From: an uncultured Oscillospiraceae bacterium | Lineage (GTDB): Bacteria > Bacillota > Clostridia > Oscillospirales > Acutalibacteraceae | Length of the DNA stretch: 9,312 nt | Direction of reading: 5' to 3' | Assembly (NCBI GenBank): GCA_900552225.1 | Contig: URYX01000059.1 | Location: 1-9,312, forward strand | In this document: positions 1-5,879 of the stretch, piece by piece | How positions within the stretch are numbered: the stretch's first letter is position 1 | Layout: each line of letters opens with the position of its first letter | The notes under the pieces: model-generated | What the model saw: the letters and a program-made list of their open reading frames with translations, nothing else | Databases searched by the model: none | What the model was told of the DNA's origin: nothing | Program-made: the position numbers and the translations under genes

Positions 1-11
1 CGATATTACCC

Positions 12-575
12 CTAATTGATGGCGATTTTTCCAAGCCCGCCGCCGCCGATGATTCCGCTCATGGCAGAATAGCCGAGGATCGTGGTAATGGCAATGGTAA
101 AGTTGGAAATCAGCGACGGAACACTCTCGGGGATCATCACCTTGAGTATAATCTGCAGCGGAGAGGCCCCCATGCTCTGAGCCGCCTCCAGAATATTCGG
201 ATTCACCTCACGCATACTGCTTTCCGCAAGACGCGCCACAAACGGAAATGCCGCAATCACCAGCGGCACAATGGTAGCCACCGTACCGACGGTTGTCCCA
301 ACAATCAGGCGGGACAGCGGAAATACCAGGATCATCAAAATCAAGAACGGAATGGACCGCAGCACATTGATGATTACATTCAGAACCTGCAGCAGCCATT
401 TCGGGAGCGGCAGCACGCCGTCCTTGTCTCCGGTCGCCAGCAGGATGCCGAGCGGCAGACCGAGCACGATGGCAAAGGCTGTGGACAGTACGGTGACGTA
501 CAGCGTCTCCCAAATGGCAAACGGAATTTCCTCACGGATGACCCGCCATACCAAATCCCATGTTTCCTGCCTCAT
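12..575 (-). CDS. metI: Methionine ABC transporter permease MetI, 3' end missing
   Basis: Membrane subunit of the MetNIQ importer, forming the channel for methionine and coupling to MetN. The 187 visible residues are strongly hydrophobic. They carry the permease coupling (EAA) loop, EAAQSMGASPLQIILKVMIP, and the family signature GGGGLGKIAIN near the end. The ATG at 573-575 is chosen because GAGGAGGTG, inside the end of metN, lies just upstream; the ATG at 599 lies within metN and has no site. The gap to the metN stop (580-582) is 4 bp, so the genes are co-transcribed and probably co-translated. MetI is normally about 215-230 residues. Here the TAG at 12-14 removes the last segment, including a membrane helix. 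I believe the stop is a contig-end error (see findings). Identification rests on operon context plus these motifs. Confidence 0.9.
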   Translation of the reverse strand: MRQETWDLVWRVIREEIPFAIWETLYVTVLSTAFAIVLGLPLGILLATGDKDGVLPLPKWLLQVLNVIINVLRSIPFLILMILVFPLSRLIVGTTVGTVATIVPLVIAAFPFVARLAESSMREVNPNILEAAQSMGASPLQIILKVMIPESVPSLISNFTIAITTILGYSAMSGIIGGGGLGKIAIN

Positions 576-579
576 CGGG

Positions 580-1578
580 TCACACCTCCTCGGCCGCAAT
601 ATCCGGGATTTCCCGTATATACTGCAGCACCTCTTCCACCGAGCAGCCCGTCTCGGGGACGCTCAGAATCATACTTCCGTAGAGCTTATCCTCCATACAG
701 CGGGTGGAGGCCGACAGAATATTCAACAAAATTCCGTGTTCCCGCGCCAGCGTGGCAATCAGCGGTGTTCCGGTAGCCGCCGCCCCGTGGAATACCACAC
801 GAATCCGTTTGCCCGAAAGCGAGGCTCCCGGCAGCTCCACCGTCTCATCCGGCGAAACCAGCCGTCTGGCCGCCGCAGACTTCGGATGGGAAAACACCTC
901 ACCGACGTCTCCCTCCTCGGCCACCACGCCGCCATCCAGAATGGCGACCCGGTTGCAGATCTCCTCAATCACGCTCATCTGATGGGTAATCACCACCACC
1001 GTGATGCCGAGCGACCGATGAATATCACGGATCAGGCGCAGAATCGCATGAGTCGTATTGGGATCCAGCGCACTGGTGGCCTCATCGCACAGCAGCACGC
1101 GCGGATTGGTCGCCAGGGCCCGTGCAATCGCAATCCGCTGCTGCTGTCCGCCGGAAAGCTGCGCCGGATAGGCCTTTTCCTTGTCCGGCAGCCCGCACAG
1201 CGCCAGCAGCTCGCGGGCACGCTTTTCCGCATCCGCCTTCTTCACGCCGGCCAGCTCCATGGGAAAGCAGATGTTCTTCAGGCAATTCTTCTGCATCAGC
1301 AGGTTGAACTGCTGGAAAATCATGGTAATATCCCGGCGACGCTCCCGTAGCTTGGCGGGGGGCAAGGCTCCGATGTCCTCTCCGTCGATGACCACCTGGC
1401 CCGCTGTAGGGCGCTCCAGCAGGTTGATGCAGCGCACCAGGGTGGACTTGCCCGCGCCGCTCATGCCCACGATGCCGAAGATGTCCCCGTCCCGGATGGT
1501 CAGGTTAATATCGCGCAAAGCCTCCACCTCGCCGTCCGACGAGGTGAAGGTTTTGCTCAGATTCCGTATTTCAATCAT
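580..1578 (-). CDS. metN: Methionine ABC transporter ATP-binding protein MetN
   Basis: ATPase that powers methionine import at the inner face of the membrane; 332 residues, close to the usual MetN length (about 340). All ATPase motifs are visible: Walker A GMSGAGKS (38-45), Q-loop FQQ (88-90), signature LSGGQQQR (141-148), Walker B VLLCDEATSALD (161-172, catalytic Glu166) and switch His199. Residues about 258-328 form the C-terminal NIL domain typical of MetN, which in characterised homologues binds methionine and shuts the transporter down when the cell is full (trans-inhibition; family knowledge). The start ATG (1576-1578) overlaps the metQ stop as ATGA, implying translational coupling. A metI ribosome-binding site is embedded in its last codons. 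The segment after the Q-loop (MQKNCLKNICFPMELAG) is slightly divergent but intact. Confidence 0.97.
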   Translation of the reverse strand: MIEIRNLSKTFTSSDGEVEALRDINLTIRDGDIFGIVGMSGAGKSTLVRCINLLERPTAGQVVIDGEDIGALPPAKLRERRRDITMIFQQFNLLMQKNCLKNICFPMELAGVKKADAEKRARELLALCGLPDKEKAYPAQLSGGQQQRIAIARALATNPRVLLCDEATSALDPNTTHAILRLIRDIHRSLGITVVVITHQMSVIEEICNRVAILDGGVVAEEGDVGEVFSHPKSAAARRLVSPDETVELPGASLSGKRIRVVFHGAAATGTPLIATLAREHGILLNILSASTRCMEDKLYGSMILSVPETGCSVEEVLQYIREIPDIAAEEV

Positions 1579-2441
1579 TGGGCAGACTCCGCCGCAATCT
1601 CAGACAGGGCCTGGTGCTTCTTGCTGTACACACCGAGCGGCTCCACATGGATCGTGGCCACCGAGACAATATGGGTGCCCTTCTGCTTGTTGAAGTCCTC
1701 CAGATAGGGCAGATGCTGGAAGTAGTTGGCGTCCACCTCACCGCTGTCCACCACCGTGTTCGGCACGACATAGTCCTCGTACTCGATCACCTGCAGCGTC
1801 ACGTTTTTCTCGGCCAGAATATTCTTGACAATCTTCAGAATCTCGGCATGAGGCGCGGGAGAGGCCGCCACCGTAATGGTGGTTCCGGCCAACGCCGCAT
1901 AGTCCACGGAGGCATCGAAGCCGTCGGTGGGATGATCCACCGTGCTGACCACCGAGCCGTCATAGGTCTTGTCGATGAAATCCGCTACCTTCTGGGATGA
2001 AAGAGCCGCCACCAGGGCCTTGGTCTTGTCGGTCGCCTCGTTGCCCTCCTTCACGGCGACAATGTTGCCGTAAGCGGAGGAGGAGCCTTCAATGGCCAGA
2101 GCCTCCTTCTTCGGATTGATGCCCGCGGCCAGCGCATAGTTCGAGTTGATCACGGCATAGTCCACATCCGGCAGAACGTTCGGGATCTGGGCCGCCTCCA
2201 CCTCGCGGAATTTAATGTTGTGGGGGTTCTCGGTGATGTCGCGGATCGTCGCGGTGATACCCGCGCCCTCCTTCAGCTTGATCAGGCCCTGCTGCTCCAG
2301 CAGCAGCAGCGCACGGGCCTCGTTTGTGGTATCGTTCGGAACGGCAATTTCAATCTGCTTGGAGCCGGAGCACCCGACCAGCGACAGCAGGGAAATCAGC
2401 AGCAGCGCGGCAGCCAGCAGAGCAACAGTACGTTTTTTCAT
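1575..2441 (-). CDS. metQ: Methionine-binding lipoprotein MetQ (NlpA family), circularly permuted
   Basis: Substrate-binding lipoprotein that delivers methionine to MetNI; 288 residues. Residues 1-23 are a lipoprotein signal peptide (MKK, hydrophobic core, lipobox LVGC) and Cys24 is the lipidated residue. The domain order is inverted relative to known MetQ. Residues 29-163 match the usual C-terminal part (IAVPNDTTNEARALLLLE at 32-49, AVINSNYALAAG at 96-107). About 164-187 is a linker. Residues 188-285 match the usual N-terminal part (ITVAASPAPHAEIL at 189-202, VDANYFQHLPYL at 236-247, EPLGVYSKK at 267-275). Pocket motifs of both lobes are retained, so function is plausible. Ribosome site AAAGGAG (2451-2457) lies 9 nt before the ATG. 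The stop overlaps metN (ATGA). Family assignment is firm; substrate specificity (Met, possibly other sulfur amino acids) is inferred. Confidence 0.95.
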   Translation of the reverse strand: MKKRTVALLAAALLLISLLSLVGCSGSKQIEIAVPNDTTNEARALLLLEQQGLIKLKEGAGITATIRDITENPHNIKFREVEAAQIPNVLPDVDYAVINSNYALAAGINPKKEALAIEGSSSAYGNIVAVKEGNEATDKTKALVAALSSQKVADFIDKTYDGSVVSTVDHPTDGFDASVDYAALAGTTITVAASPAPHAEILKIVKNILAEKNVTLQVIEYEDYVVPNTVVDSGEVDANYFQHLPYLEDFNKQKGTHIVSVATIHVEPLGVYSKKHQALSEIAAESAQ

Positions 2442-2514
2442 GATTGCATTCTCCTTTATTTTTCAAAAATAGACCTGTGATCTGACAAACGGTGATGCGG
2501 ACGGAAGGCCGTTT

Positions 2515-2571
2515 TCACATTCGCGTCAGCCGACAGTTGGCCCGGAGAAGCAGGCATAGACGAAATTGCAT
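2515..2571 (-). CDS. Possible second small leader ORF, 18 codons
   Basis: Directly behind the leader terminator, GAGGAG (2580-2585) sits 8 nt before an ATG that opens an 18-codon frame reading MQFRLCLLLRANCRLTRM. It ends with TGA 73 nt before the metQ start. It has two Cys, two Met and many Leu and Arg residues. An in-frame ATG two codons upstream is too close to the ribosome site. I do not recognise it. It could be a second regulatory peptide on read-through transcripts or chance; only the well-placed ribosome site argues for translation. Confidence 0.3.
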   Translation of the reverse strand: MQFRLCLLLRANCRLTRM

Positions 2572-2589
2572 ACACATCTCTCCTCACAT

Positions 2590-2624
2590 AAAAAATCGGG
2601 GAAGCATTCCGAGAATGCTTCCCC
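2590..2624 (-). terminator. Intrinsic terminator in the metQ leader (attenuator)
   Basis: On the minus strand GGGGAAGCATTC, loop TCG, GAATGCTTCCCC forms a perfect 12-bp stem (2598-2624), followed by GA and six T. This is a textbook rho-independent terminator. It lies between the leader peptide and metQ, so it must be overcome for metQNI to be transcribed. The 5' arm can instead pair with a stretch inside the leader peptide (2672-2683). Confidence 0.92.
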
Positions 2625-2683
2625 GTGTTACACGGAATCCGTTCCGCTCAGCCTGCGGCCTGCGGAATTTCGGAAAGCATTCC
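2612..2683 (-). promoter_or_regulatory. Candidate antiterminator pairing
   Basis: GGAATGCTTTCC (2672-2683, codons 24-27 of the leader peptide) nearly repeats the 3' arm of the terminator. It can pair over 12 positions (10 Watson-Crick, 2 G-U) with the terminator 5' arm GGGAAGCATTCT (2612-2623). The two folds exclude each other. A ribosome held at Met codons 13-18 would stop just short of 2683 and leave this arm free; a moving ribosome would disrupt it. A small hairpin, TTCCGC (2662-2667) with GCGGAA (2642-2647), holds the leader stop codon in its loop and may be a pause or spacer hairpin. Confidence 0.6.
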
Positions 2684-2752
2684 ATAGCAAAGCTTGCACA
2701 TGCGGCACATGCGCATGCACATCATCGACATCATCGAACGACGGTTTGCCAT
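2648..2752 (-). CDS. Met/Cys-rich leader peptide of the metQNI operon
   Basis: A 34-codon frame with a strong ribosome site (AAAGGAG, 2762-2768, 9 nt before the ATG). It starts about 30 nt downstream of the predicted transcription start and stops (TGA) 24 nt before the terminator hairpin. It opens MANRRSMMSMMCMRMCRMCK and has Met at 1, 7, 8, 10, 11, 13, 15, 18 and 25 and Cys at 12, 16, 19 and 22. Thus residues 7-19 alone hold seven Met and three Cys, far beyond chance. Position, ribosome site, control-codon cluster and downstream terminator/antiterminator match leader peptides of the trp/his attenuation type. Inferred role: ribosomes stall when charged Met-tRNA (perhaps Cys-tRNA) is scarce, letting metQNI be transcribed. 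No function is proposed for the peptide itself. Confidence 0.82.
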   Translation of the reverse strand: MANRRSMMSMMCMRMCRMCKLCYGMLSEIPQAAG

Positions 2753-2788
2753 GAAATCTCTCTCCTTTCGCTTTTACGCTTTAGCGGC

Positions 2789-2817
2789 ATGATAACACAT
2801 TGTGCCGCACTTGTCAA
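2789..2817 (-). promoter_or_regulatory. Sigma-A promoter of the metQNI operon
   Basis: Minus strand: TTGACA (2812-2817), 17-bp spacer, TATCAT (2789-2794), preceded by an extended -10 TGT. Transcription should begin near 2781-2783, giving an untranslated leader of about 340 nt before metQ that contains the leader peptide and attenuator. The match is near perfect, so basal initiation is probably strong and control is exerted mainly in the leader. Confidence 0.88.
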
Positions 2818-2821
2818 GCAC

Positions 2822-2833
2822 TTTTTGCAAAAA
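2822..2833. repeat. Palindrome between divergent promoters
   Basis: TTTTTGCAAAAA is a perfect 12-bp palindrome lying between the -35 boxes of the metQ promoter (minus) and the candidate exporter promoter (plus). It could be an operator or bendable A-tract DNA serving both promoters. Simple base composition makes chance possible. Confidence 0.3.
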
Positions 2834-2848
2834 ACTGCGGGAAAAGCA

Positions 2849-2877
2849 TGGACGTGTACGGGAAAGCGTGATATACT
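2849..2877 (+). promoter_or_regulatory. Candidate promoter of the ABC exporter gene
   Basis: Plus strand: TGGACG (2849-2854; 4 of 6 to TTGACA), 17-bp spacer, TATACT (2872-2877) with an extended -10 TGA. Transcription would start near 2884, about 65 nt before the exporter start. It is divergent from the metQNI promoter, with 31 bp between the two -35 boxes. Confidence 0.6.
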
Positions 2878-2947
2878 GGAAACAAGCCCGATTTCCCCTC
2901 CGTTTTTACGGGAATTATGGAGTTTTTACCGAAGGATGTGACGCACC

Positions 2948-4876
2948 TTGATGCCTCCCCCGCCGCCGATCCGCGAACAGCCCTCTCTGCAGCGGCCGCG
3001 CTCTCTGCGCGAGGTTCCCGGCTTTCTCTCCGCGCTCTGCGGCGGATGGTGCCGGCGGCTGTTTTACAGCATCCGGCTGGTGCGGGAGACCCGCCGCTGG
3101 ATCCTGCCGGTGATGACCCTGCTGTCGGTGCTGAACGGTGTTCTTCCCGTCGTCAGCGCTTATGTGGCCGCCGAGGTCATCAACCGCCTGGCGGCAGCCT
3201 ACGCCGTCCCGGGCTCGGTCGGTCTGGCTCCGATTCTGTGGCTGCTCGGGCTGCAGTTCCTGCTGCTGTTCCTGCGCAGCGTGCTCTCCGCCGTCGATCG
3301 CATGGTAACGCGGCTCGGCACCGAGCTTGTCATCCACCATATCCGGCTGCAGATCATGCGCAAATCACAGGAGATCGACCTGGCGAGCTTTGATATGCCG
3401 GAGTTTTACTCCCGTCTGGAAAACGCCAACCGGGAGGCGGGCATGCGCCCGCTGCAGATTTTGGATGCCGCCTTCGGCATGTTCAGTGCCCTGCTCAGCC
3501 TGATCGGCTTTATCGCGGTGCTGTGGGGCATCAGTCCCTGGGCCCCCTTCCTTATCTTTGTACTGTCCGTTCCGAGTGCCGTGGTCAACCTGATTTTCCG
3601 CCGCCGCGGCTTTCGCTATATGCGCCGTCATTCCCGGGAACGGCGGCAGCTCTCCTATTATTCCGACCTGATGACCGACAAGGACCGGGTCAAGGAAATC
3701 CGCATTTTTCATCTGGCCGATACGTTGACCGGAAAATACCGTGCAGTCTTTTCCCTCTATTTTACCGGCCTGCGGCGGCTGTACCGCAGCGAGGGCGTGT
3801 GGAGTGTGCTGTCCGGAATGCTCACGGTAGGCGTCAACGCCGCCCTGATGGCGGTGGTCGCGGTCGGTGTCTACCGCGGGCACTGGGCCATCGGTGACTA
3901 TTCGCTCTATACGGGAGCGCTCAATTCCGTCATCTCCAACGTGGCGCTGATTATTTCCGCCACCTCCTCCATCTATGAGGGTACGCTGTTTATCGATAAT
4001 CTGATCTCCTTTATGGAGGAAACGCCGACCGTGGTTCCGCGGCTGTCTCCGCCGCGCCGTCCGCAGCGACACATCGGCCACACCATCGAGCTGCGCGACG
4101 TCAGCTTCCGCTATCCCGGCTCCGAGCATTACGTGCTGCGGCACATCAATGTCTCCTTTTCCGCCGGGGAAACGGTCATGCTGGTCGGACTGAACGGCGC
4201 CGGAAAAACCACGCTCATCAAGCTGCTGACCCGTCTGTACGACCCGACCGAGGGCGTTGTCCTGCTGGACGGGGAGGACCTACGCCACTATGAGCTGCAG
4301 GAGCTGTACCGTCTGTTCGGCATCATTTTTCAGGATTTCGGCAAATACGCCGTCACCGCCGGAGAAAACATCGCCTTCGGTGACATCGAGCGCGAGCCGA
4401 CCCCGGAGGCCGTCACCGCGGCAGCACGCCAGGGCAACGCCGATGCGTTTATCCGCGCCCTGCCGCAGGGCTACGAGACCCCGCTCACGCGGTATTTCGA
4501 AGAAAGCGGAGCCGAGCTGTCCATCGGGCAGTGGCAAAAGCTGTCCGTGGCCCGGGCCTTTTACAGCGACGCGGACATACTGATTCTGGACGAGCCGACG
4601 GCCTCGCTGGATCCGCTGGCCGAGCAGGAGATCTACCGCCAGTTTGAACGGCTGCGGGAGGGCCGCACCACCATTCTGGTCTCCCACCGCCTGTCCGGCG
4701 CCGCCATCGCCTCCCGCATTCTGGTGCTGGAAAACGGTACCGTCGCGGAATGCGGCACGCACCGTGAGCTGATGGCCCGTCAGGGCCGCTATCGGGAGCT
4801 GTTCACTGCGCAGGCGGAGCATTACCGGGAGCCTTCTCCGCCGCCCCGCGCACCGGGCCCCGTCACGCCCCCGTAA
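2948..4876 (+). CDS. ABC exporter, fused permease and ATPase, substrate unknown
   Basis: A type IV (MsbA-like) half-transporter of 642 residues. Membrane segments lie at about 50-345 (helices near 52-75, 95-112, 175-215, 285-310 and 325-345) and the ATPase at about 380-615. Motifs: Walker A GLNGAGKT (414-421), Q-loop Gln462 in FQDFGKYAVTAGENI, signature LSIGQ (524-528) instead of LSGGQ, Walker B ILILDEP with catalytic Glu549, SLD D-loop (553-555) and His580. Every catalytic residue is present, so a homodimer could be active. Both tails are proline-rich (residues 3-7 and about 630-642). The start may be TTG 2948 or ATG 2951; AAGGA at 2932-2936 is nearer the normal distance for TTG, and a stop at 2939-2941 rules out anything longer. 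No partner gene adjoins it, so cargo (peptide, lipid, drug) cannot be told. Its 3' end overlaps the next gene. Confidence 0.92.
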   Translation: MMPPPPPIREQPSLQRPRSLREVPGFLSALCGGWCRRLFYSIRLVRETRRWILPVMTLLSVLNGVLPVVSAYVAAEVINRLAAAYAVPGSVGLAPILWLLGLQFLLLFLRSVLSAVDRMVTRLGTELVIHHIRLQIMRKSQEIDLASFDMPEFYSRLENANREAGMRPLQILDAAFGMFSALLSLIGFIAVLWGISPWAPFLIFVLSVPSAVVNLIFRRRGFRYMRRHSRERRQLSYYSDLMTDKDRVKEIRIFHLADTLTGKYRAVFSLYFTGLRRLYRSEGVWSVLSGMLTVGVNAALMAVVAVGVYRGHWAIGDYSLYTGALNSVISNVALIISATSSIYEGTLFIDNLISFMEETPTVVPRLSPPRRPQRHIGHTIELRDVSFRYPGSEHYVLRHINVSFSAGETVMLVGLNGAGKTTLIKLLTRLYDPTEGVVLLDGEDLRHYELQELYRLFGIIFQDFGKYAVTAGENIAFGDIEREPTPEAVTAAARQGNADAFIRALPQGYETPLTRYFEESGAELSIGQWQKLSVARAFYSDADILILDEPTASLDPLAEQEIYRQFERLREGRTTILVSHRLSGAAIASRILVLENGTVAECGTHRELMARQGRYRELFTAQAEHYREPSPPPRAPGPVTPP

Positions 4877-5798
4877 AGTCCGTTCCGATATATTTACGGC
4901 ACCCGGCCGGCGTATAATCCCAGCGGTCGATATGTCCCTCGGTGATAAAATACTGCGGCGGACGGTCGGGCAGCGTGTCAAAATGTGTGTCGATAATGAC
5001 CAGCTTCAGCTTCATTTTGTCCGCCAGGATGCTTTTGATGTACACGCCGGCACACTGACCGACCTCGACCCCCTCCCGCGGCTCGGCCAGCCCCGCGAGG
5101 TTCGGTGTCAGCTCCACAAAGATCCCGTAGGATTCGATGGAGCGCACAATACCAGCCACCGTCTCCCCCTGGGAAAACAACGCCGCATTCTGCTCCCACG
5201 TGCCGAGCAGCTCCCGCTGCGAAAGACAGATGCGCTCTCCCGTCAGCGAGGACACCACCGCCGGAATATCCTCACCGACGGCCAGTCGGTCGGAGGGATG
5301 CGAGATCCGGCTGACCGACAGCGCCGCAATCGGCAGCAGCGCCACCAGGCCGCAGCCGATATCGCAGAATGCACCGAACGGCTCCAGCCGTGTCACCCGT
5401 GCAGGAATCACGTCCCCGCAGCGCAGAGAATACACATACCGCTCCAGACAGAGCTGCTGCGCCGCGCGGCGGGACAGCAGCGCCCGGCAGCTGCCGTCCG
5501 GCTGCTCCTCGGCGGACAGCACCGTGAAGCAGACTGGCTTGGACACCCGGGAGATCAGGGCAATATCCCGCGTTCTGCCTTCGGCCACACCGAGGGCCCC
5601 CTCCTCCCGCGGAATCAGTCCGCGCCCGCCTCCCGGCAGCTCCACATGCAGGTTGTGCTCCCCGTCGCACAGCACCGCACACGCTTCCAGAACGGTTCCC
5701 TTGGCCGCCGCATCACACAGCCCGGAGCAGGAGGACAGCGCCATACGGTTTTCCGCCGTATCCAGCCGCATTCCCTCCGGTAAAAAACTTCTGTCCAT
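4863..5798 (-). CDS. S1 RNA-binding domain protein
   Basis: A 311-residue soluble protein of repeated S1 (OB-fold) modules, related to ribosomal protein S1. The clearest modules are about 127-196 (GDVIPARVTRLEPFGAFCDI...ISHPSDRL...RICLSQREL) and about 212-266 (GETVAGIVRSIESYGIFVEL...LAGLAEP). Residues about 33-112 look like a degenerate first module. The tail from 267 is not recognised. The ATG at 5796-5798 is chosen because AAAGGAGG (5807-5814) lies 8 nt upstream; the open frame continues to 6248 but lacks a start site there and would run antisense into the AraC gene. S1 modules bind single-stranded RNA, so a role in translation or RNA stability is likely, but I cannot name the gene. It is convergent with the ABC exporter (14-bp overlap) and divergent from the AraC gene. 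Confidence 0.88.
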   Translation of the reverse strand: MDRSFLPEGMRLDTAENRMALSSCSGLCDAAAKGTVLEACAVLCDGEHNLHVELPGGGRGLIPREEGALGVAEGRTRDIALISRVSKPVCFTVLSAEEQPDGSCRALLSRRAAQQLCLERYVYSLRCGDVIPARVTRLEPFGAFCDIGCGLVALLPIAALSVSRISHPSDRLAVGEDIPAVVSSLTGERICLSQRELLGTWEQNAALFSQGETVAGIVRSIESYGIFVELTPNLAGLAEPREGVEVGQCAGVYIKSILADKMKLKLVIIDTHFDTLPDRPPQYFITEGHIDRWDYTPAGCRKYIGTDFTGA

Positions 5799-5879
5799 AT
5801 TGCATTCCTCCTTTGATGTCCCATGTATATGCGCAAGGAGGACCGGATAGACTCTGCCCATTTCACAGGAGACATCACC

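Noticed and set aside
271..1350. Plus-strand open frame of 359 codons opposite metI and metN
   Set aside because: Antisense shadow of GC-rich coding DNA; no ribosome site, composition rich in Arg, His and Gln, no domain, and metN/metI are certain on the other strand.
2442..2782. SAM riboswitch or T-box in the metQ leader
   Set aside because: No S-box core and no T-box consensus (AGGGTGGNACCGCG type) are visible; the leader is instead explained by a Met-rich peptide and attenuator.
2492..2941. Plus-strand open frame of 149 codons across the metQ leader
   Set aside because: It runs antisense through the leader peptide, terminator and promoter; composition is shadow-like and there is no clear start signal.
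2917..3393. Plus-strand frame of 158 codons overlapping the exporter start
   Set aside because: Out-of-frame shadow of the exporter coding sequence; Ala/Arg-rich, no recognisable domain.
3365..4144. Minus-strand frame of 259 codons within the exporter gene
   Set aside because: Antisense shadow rich in Gly, His and Gln; the plus-strand exporter has complete catalytic motifs.
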